NCBI RefSeq assembly: GCF_002001165.1
Contig: NZ_MUNQ01000013.1
Location: 1-64,000, forward strand
Length of the DNA: 64,000 nucleotides
Reading direction: 5' to 3'
DNA from: Rhodanobacter sp. C05
GTDB lineage: Bacteria; Pseudomonadota; Gammaproteobacteria; Xanthomonadales; Rhodanobacteraceae
Shown: in pieces, positions 21,501-28,572 of the stretch
Layout of the letters: each line of letters opens with the position of its first letter
How positions within the stretch are numbered: position 1 is the first letter of the stretch
Made by a program: the position numbers and the translations under genes
The notes under the pieces: model-generated
Told to the model about the DNA's origin: nothing
The model's input: the letters and a program-made list of their open reading frames with translations, nothing else
Databases searched by the model: none

Positions 21501-21773
21501 ATGAAGCGCACACAGTCCTTCGCACTGATCGCAGGTCTTGCCCTCGCCACCACCGCTGTACTCGCCGCACCACCCGTGCGCGATGTCAGCGCGAAGCGCC
21601 ATCCGAACATTGCCGCGGCACAGCGGCTGACCGATCAGGCGTTCAAGCGCATTACCGACGCGCAGCAGGCCAACGAATGGGACATGGACGGTCATGCGGC
21701 GAAGGCCAAGGACCTGCTCGACCAGGCCAGCCGTGAACTCAAGCAGGCGGCTGAGGCAGCGAACCGCCACTGA
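21501..21773 (+). CDS. Small exported helical protein
   Basis: A 90-residue protein with a clear signal peptide (KRTQSFALIAGLALATTAVLA, cut near AAP). The mature protein is about 68 residues and mostly one amphipathic helix (HPNIAAAQRLTDQAFKRITDA, then AKAKDLLDQASRELKQAAEAANRH), rich in Ala, Lys and Gln. The pattern recalls small periplasmic or stress-related helical proteins; I cannot assign a family. CAGGAGA lies 6 bases before the ATG. It is followed by a strong hairpin terminator at 21828-21858. Confidence 0.75.
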   Translation: MKRTQSFALIAGLALATTAVLAAPPVRDVSAKRHPNIAAAQRLTDQAFKRITDAQQANEWDMDGHAAKAKDLLDQASRELKQAAEAANRH

Positions 21774-21827
21774 ATGACCTCGGGTCACCTTCGTTGAGGA
21801 GGTGGCCAGGCAGTGCAGAGGTGTGTC

Positions 21828-21858
21828 GTCGATCCCGCCTGCTTCAGGCGGGATCGAC
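21828..21858. terminator. Bidirectional hairpin terminator, 14-bp perfect stem
   Basis: GTCGATCCCGCCTG and CAGGCGGGATCGAC pair perfectly around a 3-base loop. The hairpin lies between the convergent small helical protein gene (plus) and the efflux lipoprotein gene (minus, stop at 21863), so it can end both. There is no long T-run on either side. Confidence 0.65.
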
Positions 21859-21862
21859 TGTC

Positions 21863-23356
21863 TCAGCGAACCGGAGAGCTGCTGTTGGAACTCGTCTTGA
21901 AGGCATCGACACTTGGCGACGGCGACGGGTTTTCTGTGCGGTAACCGCCACCTAGCGCCTGGATCAGCTGCACCGAGAGATCCATCTGCTGGCTGTCCAG
22001 CGCCGCCATCCGCTGCTGCGCGGCCAGCAATTGCTGGCGCGCGATCAGCGTTTCCAGTGAGCTGCCGAGGCCGCCCTTGTAGAGTTTCAATGCATCGTCC
22101 CAAGCCTGCTGCGCGTCCTGCTGCGCGCGCTGCTCGGCGGCGATCTGGGTTTGCATCGACTTGAGTGCGGCGTAGTTGTCGGTGACCTCATTGACCGCGC
22201 GCACCAGGGTTGTGTCGTATTGCGCCACCAGCCCGTCATAGCTGGCGTCGGTTGCCGCCAGATGAGCTCGCCGCCGCCCGCCGTCGAAGATCGGCAGGCT
22301 CAGCGCAGGGGTGATGCCATAGGTGCGAGCCGGCAGCTGGAACAGGCCGCTGCTGTCGCCCACCGCGACGAAACCAGCCATTGCGCTGATGCTGATGTTC
22401 GGCAGGAATTCAGTCTTCGCCGCCTTGATCTCCTTGCCAGCCGCTTCGACACGCCAGCGCGCGGCGACCAGATCGGCGCGACGGCCGATCAGCTCCACCG
22501 GCAGGTTGTCCGGCAGTGCGAGATCGGCCGGCTTCAACACGCGCGGTCGCGCAATCTGCAGGCCGCGATCGGGCCCTTGGCCGAGCAACACGGACAGGCT
22601 GCTGCGCACGGCATCGATGGCGTGTTCGACCTGGGCCTTCTGCTGCTGTGCGCTGGCCACTGCGAAGTCGGCCTGATGCAGTTGCTGCGGCGTGCCCAGA
22701 CCGGCTGTCACGTAACGGCGGGCGAGTTCGAGTACCTTGCCGGTGCGCTGCAGCTCGGCGTCGGCGACGTCCTGCTGGGCGAAGGCATAGCCGAGCTGGA
22801 TATACGCGCGCGCGACGTTCACCGACAACTGGAGGCGCGCCGCATGCGCATCAATCTCGGCCGCACGGCTGCGACCCAGCGCTGCCTCCCACGCGGCGCG
22901 CTTGCCGCCCCACAGATCCAGTCCCCAGGAAAAATCGAGTGTGGCCGACTTGGCCCAGGCAAACGTGCCCAGGTCCTCCACCGGATAGCTGTAGTCCTTG
23001 CTCGACAGCCGGACCCCGGGCGCCGCAGCGTCCAGAGCCACCTGCGGGCCACGGGCCGCGCGGGCACCCTGCACCTGGGCTTGCGCCAGTCTGGCTGCCG
23101 CGTCGGCAGCGGCCAGACCGGGATTGTTCTTCAGCGCTTCATCGATCAGCGCCGACAGCTGCGGATCGCCCAGGCCAACCCACCAGTCCTGCGCCGGCCA
23201 TGCCGCTGGAGTGAGCTTCACGTCAGCGAGGCTGCGCTCCATGGTGAGGTTTTGCGGATCGGTCAGCTGGCCGTCGGGGTGCAGGCCGCGACTGCTCGCG
23301 CAGCCGGCGAGCGCCAGGGTAAGCGCGGTGGCAAGAGTCAGGATACGCATGGACAT
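21863..23356 (-). CDS. Outer-membrane efflux lipoprotein, NodT/OprM (TolC) family
   Basis: The outer-membrane channel of a tripartite efflux system. The 497-residue protein has a lipoprotein signal (LATALTLALAGCASS, lipobox Cys about 19) and the duplicated alpha-barrel pattern: DWWVGLGDPQLSALIDEALKNN, the LDFSWGLDLWGGKRAAWEAA equatorial block, and in the second half ITPALSLPIFDGGRRRAHLAA. These are standard NodT/OprM signatures. No RND pump, membrane fusion protein or MFS pump gene is adjacent, so its partner is encoded elsewhere. The Ser-rich C-terminal tail (SSNSSSPVR) is unusual but not disruptive. Confidence 0.9.
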   Translation of the reverse strand: MSMRILTLATALTLALAGCASSRGLHPDGQLTDPQNLTMERSLADVKLTPAAWPAQDWWVGLGDPQLSALIDEALKNNPGLAAADAAARLAQAQVQGARAARGPQVALDAAAPGVRLSSKDYSYPVEDLGTFAWAKSATLDFSWGLDLWGGKRAAWEAALGRSRAAEIDAHAARLQLSVNVARAYIQLGYAFAQQDVADAELQRTGKVLELARRYVTAGLGTPQQLHQADFAVASAQQQKAQVEHAIDAVRSSLSVLLGQGPDRGLQIARPRVLKPADLALPDNLPVELIGRRADLVAARWRVEAAGKEIKAAKTEFLPNISISAMAGFVAVGDSSGLFQLPARTYGITPALSLPIFDGGRRRAHLAATDASYDGLVAQYDTTLVRAVNEVTDNYAALKSMQTQIAAEQRAQQDAQQAWDDALKLYKGGLGSSLETLIARQQLLAAQQRMAALDSQQMDLSVQLIQALGGGYRTENPSPSPSVDAFKTSSNSSSPVR

Positions 23357-23499
23357 CGGGAAATCTCATGAGGCACGACGATTGGACTCACCGCTGCTCG
23401 CGGTGTCGCGACGTTCCCTATATCCCCTCGATCGCGGCGACATGATAAACCCACGCTGCAGGTTGCGCGGCGACTTGTCGGGTCACGCAGCCTAGCGAA
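23357..23499. other. Gap between GNAT and efflux genes
   Basis: 143 bases. No gene, no strong hairpin and no remnant of a peptidase domain that might once have extended the GNAT gene could be seen. Confidence 0.35.
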
Positions 23500-23973
23500 T
23501 CAGTCCAGCGATTTCTCGTAACGCCAGGCGTGCGTGCCATCCTGGTAGTACTGCGGGTAGTGGCCGATATGCCGGTAACCATGTCGTTCGTACAGGCGCA
23601 CTGCACTGGCGTTGTCGTCACGCACTTCCAGTCGCACGGCGTGGCAGCGGCGTTGCCGTGCGGCCGCTTCCACGGCGTCCAGCAGCGCGGTACCGACACC
23701 CTTGCCGCGCGCTTCGGGTTTGCTGGCGATCGAGTACAGCCGCGCCACCCGACTGCCCTTGCGGAAGAACACCACGGCGGTGCCGAGGAAGTTGCGGTGA
23801 TTGGCGCTGGCTACCAGCACCAGCGCGGAGTCGCTGTCCAGATGGCGGCGGTATTGCGTGCGGCTGAGTCGATCGCTGTCGAAAGTCCCTTCCTCCAGCG
23901 CCACCAGGTCATCGAGATCGGACGATTCGGCGCGGCGCACGCGCACGCTGGCACTGGCAGGGGAGGCATGCAT
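23500..23973 (-). CDS. GNAT family N-acetyltransferase
   Basis: A 157-residue acetyl-CoA-dependent acetyltransferase. The fold pattern is complete: N-terminal RRAESSDLDDLVALEEGTFDSDRLS, the acetyl-CoA loop ARGKGVGTALLDAVEAAA (motif A, R/Q-x-x-G-x-G/A), and the C-terminal NASAVRLYERHGYRHIGHYPQYY. This sequence style resembles the acetyltransferase half of fused GNAT/C39-peptidase proteins that often neighbour RimK-type ligases (recalled family context), but the peptidase half is absent. It is divergently transcribed from the RimK-type ligase gene across 245 bases. The substrate is unknown; RimI-type protein N-acetylation is the alternative. Confidence 0.85.
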   Translation of the reverse strand: MHASPASASVRVRRAESSDLDDLVALEEGTFDSDRLSRTQYRRHLDSDSALVLVASANHRNFLGTAVVFFRKGSRVARLYSIASKPEARGKGVGTALLDAVEAAARQRRCHAVRLEVRDDNASAVRLYERHGYRHIGHYPQYYQDGTHAWRYEKSLD

Positions 23974-24218
23974 GCTTGCGGGTGTCTTCCGGTGAGGGCG
24001 GTACGGCAGGTAGGAGGATCGGCTGCGCGGACTCTAGCAGGCGGGGTCCGCGGACGCGTGCTTTCCAGGTCCGATCAGGTCGTGCGGGATGCTGTTTATT
24101 CATGCTTCAGGGCTTTCGCTTGTGCCACGGCGTCCCTGTGCCAAACTGCGCGCCTTATGTGTCCCGCCGCGCCAGGCGCAGGGCATCTCCGCCATAGCTG
24201 GATCACCTGAGTGGTGCC
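23974..24218. promoter_or_regulatory. Divergent promoter region, GNAT / RimK-type ligase
   Basis: A 245-base region between two divergent starts. It must hold both promoters. No clear consensus pair, operator or RNA gene was identified. Confidence 0.35.
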
Positions 24219-25703
24219 ATGACCCGTCTGGTCATCGTTGTCGAAAAAGCTTCCGACTGGAGTTCGTACTACCCCTCCGTCGACGTCATGAGCGCGATGG
24301 ATTACCTGCGCGAGCCAGTCGGTGGTGACGACGAACGCACCCATGTGATCAACCTGTGCCGCAGCTACAAATACCTGGGTACCGGCTACTACGTGTCGCT
24401 GCTGGCCGAGGCACGCGGACACAAGGTGATGCCGTCGGTGCGCACGGTGAACGACCTGCGCCGGCGCTCGCTGTACGGCGTGGACATCAACGACCTCAAC
24501 CAGAAGCTGACCCACTTCCTGCCGGCCGGCGGCCGCGACACCACCGACTTCGGCATCCTGGTCTACTTCGGCGAGACCGCCTATCCGGCGCTGCAGGATC
24601 TGTCGCGCCAGGTGTTCGAATCGTTCCCCTGCCCGCTGCTGCGCATCGAGTTCGAGCGCGATCGCGTGTGGCAGGTCAGCTCGATCAAGCCGGTCGGCCT
24701 GCAGACGCTGGACGATGCGCAGGAAGACGCGTTCGCCGAGGAGCTCGACCGCTTCTCCAAGAAACTGTGGCGCAAGCCGCGCGCGCGCAAGCTGTATCGC
24801 TACGACATCGCGATGCTGGTCGATCCGGCCGAGCAGATGCCGCCGTCGAACAAGAAGGCGCTGAAGGCCTTCATCGCCGCCGGCAAGCAGCTCGGCATCG
24901 AGGTCGATCCGATCGGCAAGAACGACTACCAGCGTCTCGCCGAATACGACGGCCTGTTCATCCGCGAAACCACCGCCAGCGACAACCACACCTATCGCTT
25001 CGCCCATCGTGCGGAGAAGGAAGGCATGGTGGTGATCGACGACCCGACCTCAATTTTGCGCTGCACGAACAAGATCTTCCTCAACGACCTGATGGTGTCG
25101 CGCAAGCTCGCGGTGCCGCGCACCGAGATCCTCTACCGCGACGACAGCAAGGGCATGAAGGAGGTCGTCGCCAAACTCGGCTTTCCACTGGTGCTGAAGA
25201 TTCCCGACGGTTCGTTCTCGCGCGGTGTGGTCAAGGTGGAAAGCGAGGCGGCGCTGGAGAAGGCTGCGGGCGAACTGTTCCAGCACAGCGCGCTGCTGCT
25301 GGCGCAGGAATACGTCTATACCGAGTTCGACTGGCGCGTCGGCGTGCTCAACCGCGAGCCGCTGTACGCCTGCAAGTACTACATGTCACGCGGTCACTGG
25401 CAGATCTACAACCATGGCGCCAAGGGCACCGCGAAATCCGGCGGTTTCGAGACGGTCGCGGTGAGCGAGGCGCCAGCGGAGGTGATCAAGCTGGCGCTGA
25501 AGGCAACCCAGCCGATCGGCGACGGATTCTATGGTGTCGACCTCAAGCAGGTCGGCAACAAGCCGGTGGTGATCGAAGTCAACGACAATCCGTCGATCGA
25601 TGCCGGTGTGGAAGATGCCCATCTCGGCGATGCCTTGTACCTGCGTGTCATGCAGGAGTTCCTGCGCCGGATGGAACGCAAGCGACAGGGTATTACCAGC
25701 TGA
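24219..25703 (+). CDS. RimK-like ATP-grasp ligase with N-terminal RLAN domain
   Basis: A 494-residue protein, much longer than RimK (about 300). The N-terminal half (about 1-180: VIVVEKASDWSSYYPSVDVM, INLCRSYKYLGTGYYVSLLAEARGHK) is the RimK-associated RLAN domain; the C-terminal half is an ATP-grasp domain (NKIFLNDLMVSRKLAVPRTEIL, lysine of FPLVLKIPDGSFSRGV, and the metal site KPVVIEVNDNPSID). ATP-grasp enzymes of this type form amide or peptide bonds between a carboxylate and an amine, as RimK adds Glu to ribosomal protein S6. The actual substrate of RLAN proteins is not known to me. It is divergent from a GNAT gene, a recurring pairing that suggests a small peptide- or metabolite-modification system. 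Confidence 0.88.
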   Translation: MTRLVIVVEKASDWSSYYPSVDVMSAMDYLREPVGGDDERTHVINLCRSYKYLGTGYYVSLLAEARGHKVMPSVRTVNDLRRRSLYGVDINDLNQKLTHFLPAGGRDTTDFGILVYFGETAYPALQDLSRQVFESFPCPLLRIEFERDRVWQVSSIKPVGLQTLDDAQEDAFAEELDRFSKKLWRKPRARKLYRYDIAMLVDPAEQMPPSNKKALKAFIAAGKQLGIEVDPIGKNDYQRLAEYDGLFIRETTASDNHTYRFAHRAEKEGMVVIDDPTSILRCTNKIFLNDLMVSRKLAVPRTEILYRDDSKGMKEVVAKLGFPLVLKIPDGSFSRGVVKVESEAALEKAAGELFQHSALLLAQEYVYTEFDWRVGVLNREPLYACKYYMSRGHWQIYNHGAKGTAKSGGFETVAVSEAPAEVIKLALKATQPIGDGFYGVDLKQVGNKPVVIEVNDNPSIDAGVEDAHLGDALYLRVMQEFLRRMERKRQGITS

Positions 25704-25722
25704 ATCGGAGGCCGCAAAAGGC

Positions 25723-25977
25723 TCAATGCCACACCGCGCGATGCGATGTGTGGCGCCGCGGCCGGCAAAGCGCCAGCAACTGACGCGGCAGCGACGGTTC
25801 CAGCACCAGCAAGACGGCCAGCGGTGCACCGACCAGCCAGAACGCCGGTGTCCAGCCGAGCAGGTCGGTGCGCACCGGGACCAACGTAGTCAGCAGGAGA
25901 GCACTGCCGCCGAGCAGCCACAGCATGGCGGCGGCAGGCAGGTGCGAGTGACGTGAGGGATGTGTCTGCGGGCGCAT
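25723..25977 (-). CDS. Putative small membrane protein
   Basis: About 84 residues from the ATG at 25977 (95 from the alternative at 26010). Two hydrophobic segments are visible (AAAMLWLLGGSALLLTTLV and AFWLVGAPLAVLLVLE) joined by a short PVRTDLLGW loop, with a basic Arg/His-rich tail. I do not recognise a family. It ends 19 bases from the RimK-type ligase stop (convergent) and is divergent from aroE. The hydrophobic pattern supports a real gene, but the evidence is limited. Confidence 0.5.
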   Translation of the reverse strand: MRPQTHPSRHSHLPAAAMLWLLGGSALLLTTLVPVRTDLLGWTPAFWLVGAPLAVLLVLEPSLPRQLLALCRPRRHTSHRAVWH

Positions 25978-26131
25978 CGGGCGTATCCGTTCGGTGAGGG
26001 ATGACGGCATCCTGCGCGGCGCTCATCTCACGGGCTGCGACCGGCGTGCGGATGAAGGTCACGGCCGTCATGGCTTGTAGAATGCGTACCGGTACGCCGC
26101 CACGGCGTCCGCCATCAGCCAGGGAAACCAC

Positions 26132-26962
26132 GTGGATCCAGCCCAGTTTGCCGTGTTCGGCCATCCGATCAGCCACAGCCTGTCGCCGCAGATCCATCAG
26201 GCGTTCGCGCAGCAGTTCGGTATCGCGTTGGAGTACCGCACGATCGACGCGGCACCGGCCGACTTCGCTGAGGCGGTGCGGCGTTTCTTTGCTGACGGCG
26301 GACGCGGCGCGAATGTCACGCTGCCGCACAAGGCGGCGGCCTTCGCATTGGCTGACCAGCGTAGCGAGGCAGCTACACGTGCCGGCAGCGCGAATGTGCT
26401 GACCCGGCTGGCGGACGGAAGACTGGCCGCGCACAACACCGACGGTGACGGCATGGTGCGCGACATCACCGAACGCCACGGCGTCGATCTGCGCGGCCAT
26501 ACCGCGTTGCTGCTGGGTGCCGGTGGCGCTGCGCATGGCGTAGCGTGGAACCTGCTGGATGCCGGCGTGGACACGCTGACCATCGTCAATCGCTCGCCCG
26601 CCGCGGGCGATGCGCTGGCCGGTGCGATCGGCGAACCGGCGCGTGCACATACGCGCTACTGGGAGGATCTGGCCGACATCGGCAGCTACGACCTGATTGT
26701 CCAGGCCACCTCGGCCGGCGTGCTGGGCGCGTCGCTGCAGCTGCCGTTCTCGTTGGTCGGTGCACGCGCGCTCTGCTACGACTTGTCCTATGGCATCGCG
26801 GCCAGCGGCTTCCTGAGCTGGGCGAAGACGGCTGGTGCGCGCTACGCGTTCGACGGCCTCGGCATGCTGGTGGAAACCGCCGCCGATGCGTTCGAGCTGT
26901 GGCATGGCCAGCGGCCGGAGACCGAGCCGGTGTACCAGTTGCTGCGCCGACATATGGCCTGA
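26132..26962 (+). CDS. aroE: Shikimate dehydrogenase
   Basis: Reduces 3-dehydroshikimate to shikimate with NADPH in aromatic amino acid synthesis. The 276-residue product has FGHPISHSLSPQIHQAF (substrate serines), VTLPHKAAA with catalytic Lys67, NTDGDG with Asp104, the Rossmann loop LLGAGGAAHGVAWNL and NRSP (NADP-ribose side), and C-terminal DGLGMLVETAADAFELWHG. It starts at GTG (26132) with AGGGAA about 7 bases upstream. It is monocistronic as far as can be seen. Confidence 0.96.
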   Translation: MDPAQFAVFGHPISHSLSPQIHQAFAQQFGIALEYRTIDAAPADFAEAVRRFFADGGRGANVTLPHKAAAFALADQRSEAATRAGSANVLTRLADGRLAAHNTDGDGMVRDITERHGVDLRGHTALLLGAGGAAHGVAWNLLDAGVDTLTIVNRSPAAGDALAGAIGEPARAHTRYWEDLADIGSYDLIVQATSAGVLGASLQLPFSLVGARALCYDLSYGIAASGFLSWAKTAGARYAFDGLGMLVETAADAFELWHGQRPETEPVYQLLRRHMA

Positions 26963-27142
26963 GTGTGCTGGGCCGCCGGATCTGAGCCATGCCGCTGACG
27001 CGACCGAAAGCGGCCACGGCAATGCACGGAAGCGGTGCCGCCATATCGCTGAAACACTTGAACACTATGGTGGCGCCAGCCGCCGGGAGCGTGCCGACGG
27101 CGGCAACTTCCGCGCGCGGCCATTTTCTACGCAGCAGGCGTC

Positions 27143-27697
27143 ATGTTTCGCTCACTTTCCCTCCTGGCGCGTCGCCATACGATGGTCCTCGTTTCCGTGC
27201 TGTCGCTGATGGTGCTGGTTGGCGGGGTGTTCTGGTACAACCATGCCACCACCGAAGCGTCGGTCGTCGATGCCGGGACGGCGCCTGCCGGCGCGTCGAC
27301 TGCATCCGGCAGCGACGCACAGAGCGGTAGTCAGATCCTGCTCGGGCTGGCCCGCGATGCCATCCATGACGGCCGCCTGGTGGCACCGGCGGGCAGCAAT
27401 GCCTACGAGTTCTATCTCAGCGTGCTGCAGCTTGAGCCGCAGAACCGCACGGCGCAGGAAGCATTGCGCGAGTCCTTCCCGCGCGCCTCCGAAGAGATCG
27501 AGCGAACGATCAACCAGAACGATCTGGACGAGGCGCGGCGCGAGATCGACCTGCTGCGCGAATTCGACAGCAACAACTTCACGCTGGCGTTGCTCGGCGG
27601 GAAACTTTCCGCAGCACGCAACATCGAAACCAAGCGACATGAAGCGGAAGCCGAGCGCATCCAGCAGACGAACACCGGGCACTCTGCGGGGATGTGA
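27143..27697 (+). CDS. Membrane-anchored protein resembling the N-terminal part of TonB-like transducers
   Basis: A 184-residue protein with a basic start (MFRSLSLLARRHT), one membrane segment (about 14-32, MVLVSVLSLMVLVGGVFWY), an Ala/Ser/Gly-rich linker, and a helical periplasmic domain (about 65-170: LLGLARDAIHDGRLVAPAGS, NAYEFYLSVLQLEPQNRTAQEAL, NQNDLDEARREIDLLREF). These phrases recall the TPR-like spacer of some Xanthomonadales energy-transducer TonB proteins. No TonB C-terminal domain follows, so it is either a shortened relative or a separate family. It is convergent with the LMW phosphatase gene. Confidence 0.7.
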   Translation: MFRSLSLLARRHTMVLVSVLSLMVLVGGVFWYNHATTEASVVDAGTAPAGASTASGSDAQSGSQILLGLARDAIHDGRLVAPAGSNAYEFYLSVLQLEPQNRTAQEALRESFPRASEEIERTINQNDLDEARREIDLLREFDSNNFTLALLGGKLSAARNIETKRHEAEAERIQQTNTGHSAGM

Positions 27698-27709
27698 GCG
27701 CGTTCAGCG

Positions 27710-28039
27710 TCAGCGCAATAGCGGGCCGGCTTTTTCCAGCAACAAGCGGACCAGCTCCGGCTGCATGAATTCGTAGCGGTCGGGGATATCCAGACAGATC
27801 ACTCGTTTGCCCTTGAGCCTGGCACGATGTCGCGCGTGCAGGCGCCGCCGGTGGCTGGATTCCATCACCACGATGAGTTCGGCCCAGTCGAGCTGCTCGG
27901 CCGTCAGCACCACCTCGGCATCATCGGCCAGACCGGCGGAATCCACTTCCAGTCCTGGCCATGCACCGAACACCTGTTCAGCGGTGGGACTGCGCAGGCG
28001 GTTGCGGCTGCACAGGAACAGTACGCGGCGCGTGGCCAT
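27710..28039 (-). CDS. Low-molecular-weight protein tyrosine phosphatase-like protein
   Basis: A 109-residue protein with the CX5R active-site loop at the N-terminus, VLFLCSRNRLRSPTAEQVF: Cys10 nucleophile, Arg16, followed by Ser-Pro as in the LMW-PTP family. A possible general acid is in CLDIPDRYEFM. It is shorter than classical LMW-PTPs (about 150) but similar to small relatives in pseudomonads. It could act on phosphotyrosine or be an arsenate-reductase-like variant. Its ATG overlaps the stop of the carbonic anhydrase gene by one base (TGATG), so the two are translationally coupled. Confidence 0.82.
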   Translation of the reverse strand: MATRRVLFLCSRNRLRSPTAEQVFGAWPGLEVDSAGLADDAEVVLTAEQLDWAELIVVMESSHRRRLHARHRARLKGKRVICLDIPDRYEFMQPELVRLLLEKAGPLLR

Positions 28040-28572
28040 CAGGCCGAAGCCAGATACTCGTCTTTCAACCGCACGTAATGGTCGGCTGAGTAATGCAACT
28101 GCTCGACCTGACGGTCGCTGAGCAGGCGCACGAACTTCGCCGGATTGCCCAGCCACAGCTCACGCTCACCCACCACCTTGCCCGGCGGAATCAACGCACC
28201 GGCGCCGACGAAGCCGTACTTCTTCACCACCGCGCCATCGAGCACGCTGGCGTGCATGCCGATCAGACAGTAGTCGCCGATGCTGCAGGCATGCACCACC
28301 GCAGCGTGACCGACGGTAACACCTTCGCCGATCAGGCAGGGAAAGCCCGGGCCGTACGGACCGGCATGCGCGACGTGCACGACGCTGCCGTCCTGGATGC
28401 TGGTACGTGCGCCGACGCGGATGTAGTTCACGTCGCCGCGCAGCACCACGCCAGGCCAGATCGATACATCGTCACCGAGCACCACGTCGCCGATCACGCT
28501 GGCGGCGGGGTCGACATACACACGATCACCGAGGGTCGGCGTGATGCCCTTGTAGCTGCGTAGAGAATTCAT
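28039..28572 (-). CDS. Gamma-class carbonic anhydrase family protein
   Basis: A 177-residue left-handed beta-helix protein (hexapeptide repeats such as VIGDVVLGDDVSIW and CSIGDYCLIGMHASV). The zinc-binding histidines of the gamma class are present: His66 (VVHVAH), His89 (TVGHA) and His94 (VVHAC). Homologues such as YrdA and CaiE share this fold, and many lack proven activity. The start at 28572 overlaps the patatin stop by four bases (ATGA), and its own stop overlaps the phosphatase start, placing it in the middle of a three-gene operon. Confidence 0.9.
   Translation of the reverse strand: MNSLRSYKGITPTLGDRVYVDPAASVIGDVVLGDDVSIWPGVVLRGDVNYIRVGARTSIQDGSVVHVAHAGPYGPGFPCLIGEGVTVGHAAVVHACSIGDYCLIGMHASVLDGAVVKKYGFVGAGALIPPGKVVGERELWLGNPAKFVRLLSDRQVEQLHYSADHYVRLKDEYLASA

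Noticed and set aside
23500-23973. The GNAT gene as rimI
   Set aside because: It is adjacent to a RimK-type ligase, not to tsaB or other rimI neighbours, and its sequence style resembles the GNAT of ligase-linked proteins; RimI is kept only as an alternative.
26126-26136. ACCACGTGGAT before aroE as a third parS site
   Set aside because: Only the inner CCACGTGG core is present; the outer TGTT/AACA arms needed for parS are missing.
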